A stretch of DNA of 64,000 nucleotides. Origin: Ashinkailepas kermadecensis. Lineage: Eukaryota; Arthropoda; Thecostraca; Neolepadidae. Where the stretch lies: the NCBI GenBank assembly GCA_034440615.1, contig JAOTOM010002914.1, forward strand, positions 59,896 through 123,895. Reading direction: 5' to 3'. Of the stretch, positions 26,862 to 40,841 are shown in pieces. Positions within the stretch are counted from its first letter, which is position 1, and each line of letters starts with the position of its first letter. Under the pieces are notes generated by a model. The model ran no database searches and was not told the DNA's origin. It saw only the letters and a program-made list of their open reading frames with translations. Both the position numbers and the translations under genes were made by a program.

Positions 26862-27868
26862 CAGTGGTTCATGTGATGGAGCAGTGGTGTATGTGGTGGA
26901 GCAGTGGTGTATGTGGTGGGATAGATGTGTATGTGGTGGGAAAGAGGTGTATGTGGTGTGACAGAGGTGCATGTGGTGTGACAGAGGTGTATGTGGTGGG
27001 ACGGTGGTGTATGTGGTGGGACAAAGGTGTATGTGGTGTGACAGAGGTGTATGTGGTGGGACAGTGGTGTATGTGGTGGGACGGTGGTGTATGTGGTGGG
27101 ATAGATGTGTATGTGGTGGGAAAGAGGTGTATGTGGTGTGACAGAGGTGCATGTGGTGTGACAGAGGTGTATGTGGTGGGACGGTGGTGTATGTGGTGGG
27201 ACAAAGGTGTATGTGGTGTGACAGAGGTGTATGTGGTGTGACAGAGGTGTATGTGGTGGGATAGATGTGTATGTGGTGGGAAAGAGGTGTATGTGGTGTG
27301 ACAGAGGTGCATGTGGTGTGACAGAGGTGTATGTGGTGGGACGGTGGTGTATGTGGTGTAACAGAGGTGTATGTGGTGTGACAGAGGTGTATGTGGTGTG
27401 ACAGAGGTGTATGTGGTGTGACAGAGGTGCATGTGGTGTGACAGAGGTGTATGTGGTGGAGCAGTGGTGTATGTGGTGGGACAGTGGTGTATGTGGTGGG
27501 ACAGTGGTGTATGTGGTGGGATAGAGGTGTATGTGGTGGGAAGTGGTGTATGTGGTGGGACAGAGGTGTATGTGGTGGGACAGTGGTGTATGTGGTGGGA
27601 CAGTGGTGTATGTGGTGTGACAGAGGTGTATGTGGTGTGACAGAGGTGTATGTGGTGTGACAGAGGTGCATGTGGTGTGACAGTGGTGTATGTGGTGGGA
27701 CAGTGGTGTATGTGGTGTGACAGAGGTGTATGTGGTGTGACAGAGGTGTATGTGGTGTGACAGAAGTGTATGTGGTGGAGCAGCGTTGTATGTGGTGGGG
27801 CAGTGGTGCATGTGTGGGGGGGGGGGGCAGTGGTGTATATAGTGGGACAGAGGTGTATGTGGTGGGAC
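26862..27868. repeat. 20-bp minisatellite with higher-order structure
   Basis: About 50 units of gtgtatgtggtgtgacagag and variants (gggacagtg, ggatagat, gggaaagag, gggacggtg, gggacaaag). The ordered series of variants starting at atagatgtgtatg recurs at about 26921, 27101 and 27261, so multi-unit blocks were duplicated. One unit at about 27540 lacks a base. A G run at about 27816-27827 marks the right part. Confidence 0.95.
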
Positions 27869-28195
27869 AGTAGCCAGATTTTGATGGCGTTGTGCATGCA
27901 GCGGCTCCACGAAAAGCGGTAACATAACGCCAGAGTTGTTGTGACCGTCGGACGTACGTCAGAGCGGCCTGCCTGTCTGCCACAGATGTCAGCCGGCACA
28001 GTAAACACATTGTGCAGCCGGACCATCAACCACCAGCGTTTTGTGCACCGCCTTGTGCACCCATCTGGCGCACGGCGCATTCCTGTGAAAGCGGTGCCGC
28101 GGCTGACCGGTCGGTACGGACTGTACGGACGCGTCCTGTCAGTGGTCTGTCTCGGCTCTCGGCCGAGAGATGTGTGATCGGCGGCCCTCCATGGT
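27869..28195. other. Unique spacer, no gene recognised
   Basis: GC-rich unique DNA between two minisatellites. Open frames on both strands have no recognisable domain. Confidence 0.45.
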
Positions 28196-28446
28196 CGGCC
28201 ACATGGCCGTCAGGTCAGCCTCCACACCTTCACCAGCCAGACATGGCCGGTCACATGGTCGTCACATCAGCCTCCACACCCTCACCAGCCAGACATGGCC
28301 GGTCACATGGCCGTCAGGTCAGCCTCCACACCTTCACCAGTCGGACATGGTCGGCCACATGGACGTCAGGTCAGCCTCCACACCCTCACCAGCCAGACAT
28401 GGCCGGTCACATGGCCGTCAGGTCAGCCTCCACACCCTCACCAGCA
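28196..28446. repeat. 52-bp minisatellite
   Basis: Almost five copies of a 52-bp unit containing tcagcctccacaccctcac and agacatggccggtcacatgg, with few substitutions. Confidence 0.93.
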
Positions 28447-28775
28447 TGAAAATCGATGTATATGCTTTATAAGTTCTCAGGTATTCGGGGATATCCGGCG
28501 TGCGATTGATTCATGAAGGTACAATTACATTCATCGCGAGCATACCACTTACATAGCAATGTGCATCACCTACATTATATGGATATGTGTCGCTCGTAGA
28601 TGTTTGGTGCGCACAAGTGAGCTACGGCTACCGAAGGAGCGACTTTTCCCAGAGGTGAAAAAATCCTGCTACTCGGCCACGGGCGTGGGTGACAGATATT
28701 TGAAAAATATCTCAAGTTATGGTGATAGCTTACGGTGCCATATTATCATTGAGTATGGACTGTATTTATCATCAG
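28447..28775. other. Unique sequence, no gene recognised
   Basis: About 330 bp of AT-rich unique DNA; nothing identifiable. Confidence 0.5.
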
Positions 28776-29003
28776 GCCGTTTTGCTTCTTAACATAACCA
28801 GTCAATTTGTTTGTCTTAACCATCCAGACATGTACGTGCTCATCTTGTTTCAGTACATGTATCAGAAGCGTACCGAAGCAATTTAGTAGCAATGATCGAG
28901 GGGACAGTGGGGGTTGGGGGTGGGGGCTGAAAAAACGCTACCACTCGAGGTAAAGTCCATAGGTTTTAACATTGCCGTGGTAAACCCTGTCACCTACGGA
29001 ACT
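28776..29003 (+). mobile_element. Dispersed repeat A, copy 2, left part
   Basis: Aligns with 8487-8730: ccgttttgcttcttaaca, agtcaatttgttt, tttcagtaca, gaagcgtacc.aagcaa, a G-rich run and ggctgaaaaa. The homology continues only at 29928, so the copy is interrupted by about 0.9 kb. Confidence 0.65.
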
Positions 29004-29927
29004 GTCCCTGGCCTTACGAACGAACCCGAACCCGTCACCTACGAATGAACCCGTCCCCGTCCAGAGATTGAACCCGACGCAACAGTTCCGTTTTCCGGTG
29101 CAGTTTGTAGCGCGTGGCACGGCTCACATCACAGGTAACGAGATATCGTTAACGAAAGCCCCAAATGTTGGGGCATCACGTGAAAGCCCCAAATGTTGGC
29201 TATCCGTCGGGCACAATTTCGTTGCGGTCGGGTCAACGTGCTGCGCGTGCGCGTCACGGGGGTCCCGAGAGAACGGGTGTCCGGTGAATCACCGGCCGCC
29301 GATAGGAATAGCATGTAAAACTGGATTTTTCGTTCGGAAAATCAACAATTTTAGCGCTCCCCATCGGCCCGATTCAGACCGCCATATCTCGACAACCAAT
29401 GGACCGATCGACACCAAACGAACCCCTCAGTGTTGCCACGACAATTGTCAACATCGCCTTGGCAATCATTTCCGAGTCACCCGCCACACGCACGCGAGGG
29501 GGGTGCGGAAAGCGGAAGCGACGTTTTTGAGCGTTTTTCACGATTGGGTCTGGTTCTCGGAAACGGCTAAACTTGGCGACTTGCCGTCACTTTCACTTCT
29601 TGGCCCAATGTACCGGCTGCAATTTTCCAATTGACTATCAGTGGCTGCGGTGTGTGCGGGCGCCGTCATCGTGACGCGGGCTGCACGTGCTTTCCACATG
29701 ACATCGTGACGCGGGCTGCACGTCTCCACACCACTGCACTGTCGAATGACATTTCGCGGAGAAAGTTGCATACGCGGATAGCCCCACTCTTTGTGATGCT
29801 CACAGTTCTTTCGGATTTTACCCACCGCAAATATTTTGGTTGCAATCGTCGATGACCGCAACCGTTACCAGGCGTCACTTTCGGCAATCTCAAGCGGCAG
29901 CGGCAGTGGGACAGTGTCCTGTCACCG
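29004..29927. other. Insertion within dispersed repeat A
   Basis: Separates the two halves of repeat A copy 2. It carries near its left end (29057-29107) a segment, tccagagattgaa.ccgacg then ccgttttccgg.gcagttt, that recurs at 29928-29973. The insertion is therefore bounded by direct repeats of about 45-50 bp. Inside is CpG-rich DNA with a duplicated aaagccccaaatgttgg (29156 and 29184). No transposase or reverse transcriptase frame was recognised. Confidence 0.45.
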
Positions 29928-30240
29928 TCCAGAGATTGAATCCGACGCAACAGCTCCGTTTTCCGGCGCAGTTTGTTTTCAAAGCTGGTTTCAGTGTGTA
30001 CGTATCTACCTAATAAGTACCAAGGCGCTGTTGAAGCTGAACTTGTGTATGTTTGCGTAAATGGTGTTTCGTCTCTGAGAGTCAGGACAAGTATTGGAAA
30101 CATGGCCTTGTCTTTGATGTTGGCCGCCCAGAATATTTTTATCTCCGGGAAGTTTTCCATTCCATTTTTTTTCCAAAAGATGAATTGAGTCTGACAATGA
30201 CTGCGATCTCCTTGCTGTTTGGTCATGATCATGGGAACAT
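29928..30240 (+). mobile_element. Dispersed repeat A, copy 2, right part
   Basis: Continues the alignment with copy 1 from about 8715: gtcaccgtc, gacgcaac.g, ttgttttcaaa.gctggtttc, gttgaagctgaactt and gagagtcaggac. Similarity fades beyond about 30240. Confidence 0.55.
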
Positions 30241-31394
30241 GGTAGCCCGGAACATGACCGTGAAAAGTACAAAAAGTGTTTGATGGCAGAAACAAATCAC
30301 ATCATTCTCCCACTTGGAATGCTACACAGTTTTCCTCTCATAATCCAGGATTCAGATTAAAAGAAAAATCCTCAAAGTCGTCTGCTCTATACCAACCTGT
30401 AATGTCACATAATTTTCCTGTCCAATTCCAGAATTTCAAGACATAAACCCAACCCTGGTCATACCTAACTGAACTGACACTTTTCTCAGTTTCTCAGTTT
30501 GACACTTTTCTCATTTCTCAGTCCAACATATTTTTTCACCCATTTTGCCACACTGCATACTTCTGGAATCCTTATCATGAAAAAAATGTTTTGGTTCTTC
30601 CAATATGAGCCTTTATTTTAATAATTTCATCTGGTCACTTCCATGGGTTTTATTCATTTGTGTCAGGGCCCATGTTTTGTCGTAAGTAGGACTTGTTGCA
30701 TTTATCAAAAGTGTTATAAATTACTTGAAACCAATGCAAAATATGACCTATGACACTCTGTCCTTGATATTGGTGCTATATTGAATTCCTTATAGTACAA
30801 GGGAATTCAATTTGTATTGGTGAATTTCATTTTCAATGAGTCATTGGATTTGGAGAACAGCATGTTTTAATACCATGTTTATCAGCATGATTAGGATGAT
30901 GTGACCACTGATTCCCCTCAGAAATGCTTATTTTTAGTTGGAAAGCAAAATAATGTACTACTATTTTTAATACAGAAAATAACCTGGCCTGGTTTACCCT
31001 ACCTTCTTTTAAATTGTTTCTTCAATATAGGCACAATTTGTGCGTTCAATAATACAAATGTTAAGAAACCTAACCTGTCCTTAACTTTTTTTTCGAAAAA
31101 ACAAATTATTTTTGTCTGACATGAAATGAGCATATTTGCACAATAAAAGCTAGCCTAACTTGTAGTTTTGCTTTGCTAAGTAAAATTTGTGTACAGCATA
31201 TTGTGAACACATTAAACCACAATAATACCATTATATTTATGGATACGCACAACAGAAGCAAGATTAGCTTATAGGGTGTGTTGTAATTTGACATATTAAT
31301 TAATAATTGAAGATCGTATATAATTGAACAAATTGAAGATCATATATAGACTAAAGCGTTCTTCTTTGTTCAATTTCAGCGGCATGGTCGATAT
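30241..31394. other. AT-rich unique sequence, no gene recognised
   Basis: A short duplication of ctcagtt.gacacttttctca lies at 30483-30520. No open frame above 75 codons and no repeat of wider interest. Confidence 0.5.
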
Positions 31395-31510
31395 TTCGCG
31401 CTCACACAAATGCGTACTGTGTTACTATGAGCTATCAACATGTGACAGCCTGGTGGTGTTCGATATTCTGTAGGTGACAGACTGGACACTTTCTTCACCT
31501 CTGACTTTTC
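31395..31510 (+). mobile_element. Dispersed repeat C, unexpanded copy
   Basis: Contains about 1.5 copies of the 32-bp unit that is amplified about nine-fold at 9622-9921, between the same flanks: agc.atcaacatgtgacagcc on the left and gactggacactttcttcacc on the right. This is the short form of that element. Confidence 0.7.
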
Positions 31511-32263
31511 CTCTGGAACGAAAAGAGCATTACGTTCACTAAAAAACAAATATAGCAAGTTCGATTGTGAGCTATGTCCAGTGATATTCAGCATCGTCCA
31601 CAGTTAGTGGCGAGTTTGTTTCACATAATGAAGTTATGAATCTTACATACATCTTGAGTGATATTATATTTTAGGTATTTCCAGATACGATAAAATACAT
31701 CATTCTGAAGCTGGGGAAGCAGCATCGTATTCACTACTACCATATTAGTGAGATCATCCTAGATGAAAGCCTTGCTAATTATCGATGAATTGGCGTCCCC
31801 TTATGTTCATTATGTTGGAAATCATTTTTTTCTTTGCAGGGATAAATTCGGTACCTGATGTCATGGATACCACATGCTATCAGGCTTATGTTCCCGGTTG
31901 CAGGCCTGTACAAACAGGTGAAGCAATCTTCGTTCTGAAATGCCAGCAACCTTTGGACAGTTTTGATATTGTGTGACCTCAGCTGTGTGCAATGGTATGC
32001 GTATCTCTACAACAAATTAATACAATCGCCACGCCACGTTCGAAATGCTGAGGAGAACACCACCTCGTTCGACCACCTCAAGTCAAGATGGGTCAAACCC
32101 ACTGCAACTAAGTCCCACACTTCCACCGACTTACAGGATTTCGCGAACTATGTTCACCATCATGCATAGGAACACCTATACACAAACTGCTACCAGCTAA
32201 AACTGCAACAGGCGTCGATGGTGATCGGCGTTGAATTTCAGCCACCGGCAGTCGAAGAGGCGA
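31511..32263. other. Unique sequence, no gene recognised
   Basis: Short open frames of 60-70 codons only; no identifiable feature. Confidence 0.45.
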
Positions 32264-32415
32264 CAGCCTCACATGGTACAACCAAGTCCCCTCGCTGTCA
32301 CCTGCAGCCGTCAGACAGTCTCACATGGTGCAATCCAGTCCCCCTCACTGTCACCTACAGCCGTCAGACAGCCTCACATGGTGCAATGAAGTCCTCCTCG
32401 CTGTCACCTGCAGCC
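32264..32415. repeat. 52-53-bp minisatellite, three copies
   Basis: The core cagcctcacatggtgcaat with gtcacctgcagccgtcagac recurs at 32264, 32316 and 32369. Confidence 0.85.
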
Positions 32416-32728
32416 ACCGATTGCACAACGTGCGACGACCGCGTCCGTGCACCCATCCAATGCCGGCCGACTGGCTAAGTACCTACCGGATCATTCGCAG
32501 CAGACATTCTTCTGGGAAGGAGAGTCCGAAGCCGGATATATTGGCACATGCGGACAGCACCCAGCTGTAGCCGGATATATCGGCACACGAGGACGGCCCC
32601 CAGCCGTAGGGATCTTGGAGGTCTGACCGGGGCGAGCCGCCACAAACGAAGCTGCTCGGGTGGGTGGCCGTCCTGACCGGCGCATGGCATCCCGTGATTT
32701 GGAGAGGGAGGGCCATCCAACCAGACTG

Positions 32729-33259
32729 GACCCATGACAGGCGGGAGGAGGACCCACATGCCGGCCTGGATCCATGTCCGGAGGAGGAGGACCTTCATAC
32801 CGGCCTGGATCCATGTCCCGAGGAAGAGGACCCTCATGCCGGCCTGGATCCATGACCGGATGGGATGGACCCTCATGCTGGCCTGGATCCATGTCCGGAG
32901 GAGAAGGACCCTCATGTCGGCCTGGATCCATGACCGGATGGGATGGACCCTCATGCTGGCCTGGATCCATGTCCGGAGGAGAAGAACCCTCATGTCGGCC
33001 TGGATCCATGACCGGATGGGATGGACCCTCATGCTGGCCTGGATCCATGTCCGGAGGAAGAGGACCCTCATGCCGGCCTGGATCCATGACCGGATGGGAT
33101 GGACCCTCATGCTGGCCTGGATCCATGTCCGGAGGAGAAGGACCCTCATGTCGGCCTAGACCCATGGCTGGAGAGGGAGGACCCACATGCCAGCATGGAC
33201 CCATGACCGGAGAAGAACCCTCATGCCGGCCTGGATCCATGACCGGAGGAGGATGACTC
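32729..33259. repeat. 39-bp minisatellite with alternating unit types
   Basis: About 13 copies of a 39-bp unit around ccctcatgccggcctggatc. Two types alternate over much of the array: one with tccatgtccggaggagaagga, the other with tccatgaccggatgggatgg, giving a 78-bp higher-order period. The period is 13 codons, so frames stay open on both strands. The minus strand gives repeats of MDPGRHEGPSPP within a 441-codon frame (33816-32491). No transcript-like boundary supports that frame as a gene. Confidence 0.92.
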
Positions 33260-34183
33260 TCTGACCGGACAGGACACCTGCTCCCTCCCGTTGTCGGCGC
33301 CTCAGCAGTACAGGCAGGATGCTGCCCCTCCCCACACCTACCGGTCGGACCGGTTGGCCACTTCTCCCGGCGGCGGGGGATGAGTCGGCCACACGTCATG
33401 GGGAACAACAGAACGGTTGGCCGGGCAGGAGGGCACGACCACACGGGAGAAGGAGGTGATCCTACTGGAGGGCGGGTAACCCCCTGGGGAGGAGGTGCAA
33501 CCCCTGGTTGACGTATCCCCGCCGGGAGGGGGCATTCTCCGCGGGGCAAGGCATGAACCCACATAAAAAGAAGTGTGCCCGGTGCCGCGGGAGTAGGTGG
33601 CGGTGCCGCGTGGGGAGGGTAGGTTTCTGCTGGAGAGAGATAGCCTCCTGCGAGAAAGAACCGGCCTCGTGGACAGAAGGGCGCAGCCCACGGACGAAAG
33701 AGTGGGCTGATGGGGAAGGGGTGGTCTCGCGAGGAACAGCGTGCCTCCACGAGGAGGAGCCGTCGCGCCAGAAGGTGGTGTGACCTCGTGAAGGAAGTGC
33801 AGGTGGTGTGACCCAATGGGATGCATGAAGTGACCCAGTGGGACGTATCGGATTGCCGGGAAAAGACGTGCCTGAAGAGGTGCCGAGAACAACAGACGCC
33901 ACGTGAATGTCGTCTCAGACGCCGGTCCGGCGGTGCACACCACAGTCCAACTGCAGTCAGACTGCCCTCCGCTCTGCGACAATGCTGGCAGCCGGAAGCC
34001 AGTCAGACGGATGCTCGCCTTCAGCAGAGGTCGAAGGTGTTGCAGTTCGCTGCCGGCACGGCACCGTGGCGTCAACGTTCCGACGTGGCCCGCTGCCGTG
34101 CGGTTTTCCACACTCACATGCATAGGATTAGCGAACCGGTTTGGTGGCTCACGCCTCCGAATGGTGTCGCGACCTGGGTGACC
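33260..34183. other. GC-rich unique sequence, no gene recognised
   Basis: Both strands hold long overlapping Pro- or Arg-rich frames, as expected for GC-rich DNA. A loose duplication gtggtgtgacc..gtgaagg/atgaag lies at 33774-33835. No domain seen. Confidence 0.4.
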
Positions 34184-34450
34184 TCACCTGTGGACGTGGA
34201 CCGCCAGCTGGGTGACCACATCTGCGGATCTGGACCGCCAGCTGAGTGACTTCACATGTGGACCTGGACCACGAGCTGAGTGGCCTCACCTGTGGATCTG
34301 GACCGTCAGCTGAGTGACTTCACATGTGGCCATGGACCGCCAGCTGGGTGACATCATCTGTGGACCTGGACCACGAGCTGAGTGGCCTCACCTGTGGACC
34401 TGAAGTGACCTCACCTGTGGACCTGAAGTGACCTCACCTGAGTGACCTCA
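34184..34450. repeat. Diverged minisatellite of about 33 bp
   Basis: About seven copies built from gtgacctcacctgtggacctg, ggaccgccagctg and gagctgagtg. Unit length varies and the last copies are shortened (gaagtgacctcacctgtgg). Confidence 0.8.
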
Positions 34451-34526
34451 CAGCCGCAAAGGCACGATTCCGACGGCATGAAATATTTAAAACAAATAAG
34501 ACATACGAGAGACCAGCACGGCAAAG

Positions 34527-34650
34527 AAGGCCACAGATGGCAACAGATGCATACAGATTGCCACATACCTGGTCACAGATGGCCACAGATGGCCACGGAT
34601 GGCCACAGACGTGGCCACAGATGGCCACATATGTGGTCACAGACTCACTG
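34527..34650. repeat. Short ggccacagat repeat
   Basis: Imperfect repeats of about 9-12 bp of agatggccac and ggtcacagat. Confidence 0.7.
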
Positions 34651-35537
34651 GACACTAGGGCTGTTTGTCTGAGTATCTCGTCTGGGAAGTCTGGACAGAA
34701 AAAGTGGATTTCCGTCGGGCTCCGACGCAAATTTCGAGAGCCGAAGTGCATATATCAAGGAAAAGCGATTTGTTCCACTGTCGCGCAACGTGAAAATAAA
34801 TGTGCTGTCGAACCTTCTGGAACGGGGGTATACGGATACGTGAACCGTTCGGTCTGGAATGACCGCACAGGTGTACTATGGAACTAATGGATATAAGAGA
34901 AGTTCACCATTAAATCGTGACCTAAGGTTACAACCTTTTTCCTTTCTTTCTTTCTTTGTTTTCGACATAGTTTTTATCCAATCTGCCCATACGCAAAAGA
35001 ACGCATTACTGGTGTCAGGGGATCACCTAGCATGGTAACTGCGGGAACCGCAGCCTTACAACACTAGCGATGCCGCATTCAGAACACTGTCGCTCGGGTA
35101 GCTCGACTTCCAAGTGACCAAATCGCGGCGATGATTCCAAATGTTCTGTTAGTTGGCTTCTCAGGATCAATTTTCTGTTGGCTGGCTCTCCTGGCCCACT
35201 TTTCTGTGAGCTGGTTTCCCAGGCACGATATTTGGTCAGTTGCCAACCCGTTCCCAAGCAAAAACTCCGAAGGCTCTACTCAACGTTGGTGTCGCTACTC
35301 AGGACGCCACATTATCAACTACTAGCTGAATCGAGAAGGGCTGAAATAGTGATCTGGCATCATCAGCCCATGTCACTGTGCTGGCTGCATGCAGTGTTCT
35401 TTCTACCGATGGGCAGAGCATTTTCCCTGCTTAGCAACTCGAAGGCATGTGAGCATTGGATATATGGCATCAATAGACTTAGCATGTTCACTTATGATGT
35501 ATGTTTGATACTTTCCTCCTTTTTTAAAATCTTTTTT
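34651..35537. other. Unique sequence, no gene recognised
   Basis: A short tttc run lies at 34942-34962. A loose triplet of ggctctcctgg/ggcttctcagg/ggtttcccagg words lies at 35153-35223. No coding feature. Confidence 0.45.
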
Positions 35538-37977
<2,440 letters not shown>

Positions 37978-38132
37978 CATGATATTATGGATGCCCACAT
38001 ATAGCTCCCACTTCTGCACTATCTGCGTTCTGTTCGAAACACACTATGATCTTTGTGATGATACTATGGATACCCACATATAGCTTCCACTTGCATTCCA
38101 CTTCCCCACTATTCACGTCCTGTTCGAAATAA
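37978..38132. repeat. Two-copy tandem duplication of about 80 bp
   Basis: The blocks tatggat.cccacatatagct, cccacttc and ctgttcgaaa appear in the same order twice with indels. Confidence 0.75.
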
Positions 38133-39385
38133 GACGATTGAAGATATTGGATAATTCAGAAGCAAATCACCACATAAGAAATGACGTTAAATAATTCAAT
38201 TCAGGTGTATTCCTCACCAAGCAATAAAAACAAGCTCGATTTCGCATGACAATTTTACAGCGCCAACTTTGGTTCGATTATTCTCAGCATGTTACGACAA
38301 ACAATGTTTGTTAGCATGGATATAATTTTGTCTCTTGCACGTCTCCATGAAAGGTTAGCCAATTTGGTGGCCATGACCGGAAAGAGCCCACCCCCTAGCC
38401 GTATGCCAGCTAGTCTTCTACTGCACACAACAGCCTTTGCGTCTTACGTCTCAGGCTTGAGCTTTTTTGTGCCTTTTTGTCTTTTTATTGGGAACTTTTC
38501 GGAGGCAAAATTTCCTCGTTCTCGAAAACACCAGGCCTAGATGCACCTGCGACTGGCCAGTATTAAGCGCTGATATAGTTCCTCTGGCATGGTGCATCAC
38601 GTATAACTATATCGTTAATTTATTATCTTTTTTAAAAACATTTTTCTGAATCCCTCATCAGTTCCTCTTGTTTCATGGAAGTGCCCAATTTGTGCAAAAA
38701 GCATGTTTTGACACCAATGTTTACTTTGTACAAAACTATTCAATGTGCATAAGTTAGCCGTTACATGTAGCATTACATGCAATATTCAAAATTTACTTGA
38801 AGTTCCTGGATTCTTGAATGTAATTAACAGGTGCGGCGGCAATCCTGCTCCCATTGAAACCTTCCCGGTTCTCAAGAATACAACATAAGTATCCGCCTGC
38901 GAGTAATTTGCGTCTGCAGAGCTGCCAACTCACAGGTGTCTCTCTGAAGAGCTGCCAACTCACGGGTTCCTCCACCGCAGGCAGTATTTCCTCTTTGCTC
39001 AATCGGCAACATTCCGTGCCGGCTCCACCTCACTTCACGTCAGTGAAGAGGGTTGCGTGCGCACACGTCTCACCCTCTTCGCGTAATGAGGAGGCGGCGC
39101 GAGGGAGCGGACGTCAGGGTGGTCACCTGACTCCATTAGTCTGGTGACGAAACCCCGTCGGATCATTTTTCCCGGAAAATAAAGCGGCTTAGCGAAGGCA
39201 AATAAGCGCTAGTGATTTACTTAAGTGCAGGTGTCCAGCCGAACTCACCACGCGCCCGCAAAGCGTGGTGAAACGCCTCAAACTCGCTATCATTCTTTCC
39301 CCAGAATTATGATTCTGCACTTAGTAGCACGCACTTGCACTTAGCAGCATCGCTATCTGGTTAATGTTGGCCACACCTTGACTCG
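38133..39385. other. Unique sequence, no gene recognised
   Basis: A local duplication gagctgccaactcac.ggt lies at 38918 and 38949. No coding feature is supported. Confidence 0.5.
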
Positions 39386-39835
39386 TGTATTGCACGGTAT
39401 CGGTCGTGTATTGCACGGTGTGTCGGTACGGTATCGGTCGTGTATTGCACGGTGTGTCGGTACGGTATCGGTCTTGTATTGCACGGTGTGTCGGTACGGT
39501 ATCGGTCGTGTATTGCACGGTGTGTCGGTATGGTGTCGGTAATGTACTGCACGGTGTGTCGGTACGGTATCGGTCTTGTATTGCACGGTGTGTCGATACG
39601 GTATCGGTCGTGTATTGCACGGTGTGTCGGTATGGTGTCGGTAATGTACTGCACGGTGTGTCGGTACGGTATCGGTCTTGTATTGCACGGTGTGTCGGTA
39701 CGGTATCGGTCGTGTATTGCACGGTGTGTCGGTATGGTGTCGGTAATGTACTGCACGGTGTGTCGGTACGGTGTCGGTCGTGTATTGTACGGTGTGTCGG
39801 TATGGTGTCGGTCGTGTATTGCATGATATGTGATA
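39386..39835. repeat. 34-bp minisatellite with 102-bp higher-order unit
   Basis: About 12 copies of a 34-bp unit containing gtattgcacggtgtgtcgg. Three variants (cggtcttgtattg, cggtcgtgtattg, cggtaatgtactg) follow one another in the same order about three times, giving a 102-bp higher-order period. All three minus-strand phases are open as a result. Confidence 0.93.
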
Positions 39836-40082
39836 GTCATTTCACATTACGTAATATGCGTTCTACAAGGAGCAGCGATCTGACTGAGTGCCTTCATGGT
39901 CCATTTGCCCTGGAAAAATGTGCTGTACAGAAACGGTGCACATTCATCCAGCATTGTTTTCAATTTTAAATGCAAGTGCATAATATAATTTTTATCCTGC
40001 ATTCATTCATATATTCCACTCTTCAACGTCATTAACATCTCGTCATATGATAAAAGTTTCCATTAGTAGTATCACGGACATT

Positions 40083-40255
40083 GATTTCTGAAAATTATTG
40101 AGGGGGAACAATACATGAAAGCAGTGGACGATACAAAATGGATGGGGCAGGGGCACAGCCTACAGGGTGCCATGTTGAAAGTTGGAATTATTGGCTGGGG
40201 CAGAGCCAATATCGAGGTGGTACTTGCCCCTAAAAAGTATATAAAGCAACAACCC
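40083..40255 (+). mobile_element. Dispersed repeat B, copy 2
   Basis: Aligns with 18646-18825 in the same orientation. It lies about 0.6 kb upstream of the exchanger start codon, so it may sit in the promoter region or an upstream intron of that gene. Confidence 0.6.
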
Positions 40256-40497
40256 TGGAAAGTATCTTTTTTGCATCTTTTTATCTTATAAATGTTACGG
40301 CAAGCTCAGGCCGTTCATCACAAAAAAGTACTCATGGGTTTTACCGGTGAGATGTGCCTACATAAAGATTGTTCCAAGATGTGTGGATGCTGTTTCGCGA
40401 CTTGGAGAATGCTACACTCCCCTCTCCTCACACTCTGCCGTGATCATACCCACTGCTGTGGCCGCTCTTGTGGCTAGGACATGCTGCTTCGATTGAT

Positions 40498-40808
40498 ACC
40501 GCGACCGTGACCGTGACCGTGACCGTAACCGTGACCGTGACCGTGACCGTGACCGTGACCGTGACCGTGACCGTGACCGTGACCGTGACCGTGACCGTGA
40601 CCGTGACCGTGACCGTTACCATGGCCGTGACCGTGACCTACCGTGACCATGACCGTGACCATGACCGTGACCGTGACCGTGACCGTGACCGTGACCGTGA
40701 CCGTGACCGTGACCGTGACCGTAACCGTGACCGTGACCGTGACCGTGACCGTGACCGTGACCGTGACCGTGACCGTGACCGTGACCGTGACCGTGACCGT
40801 GACCGTGA
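40498..40808. repeat. (GACCGT)n hexanucleotide array
   Basis: About 50 units of gaccgt with isolated variants (gaccgtaacc, gaccat, a ctaccgt break at 40636-40641). It ends 34 bp before the ATG of the exchanger gene and so lies in the promoter, the 5' untranslated region or the intron just before the first coding exon. The Val-Thr and Arg-Asp frames it produces are artefacts. Confidence 0.97.
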
Positions 40809-40841
40809 CCCACCCTCCACAGAGTGGCCGGCACCGCCGAG

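Noticed and set aside
26732..28080. Three overlapping His/Thr-rich frames of about 400 codons on the minus strand
   Set aside because: They follow from the 20-bp array; all three phases are open and the non-repeat ends carry no domain.
23871..28446. CRISPR-like array
   Set aside because: Units follow each other without unique spacers, the surroundings are eukaryotic, and no cas-like gene is present.
40824..40841. GTG at 40824 as the exchanger start codon
   Set aside because: The ATG at 40842 in the same frame gives a standard signal peptide and better context; nuclear animal genes rarely start with GTG.
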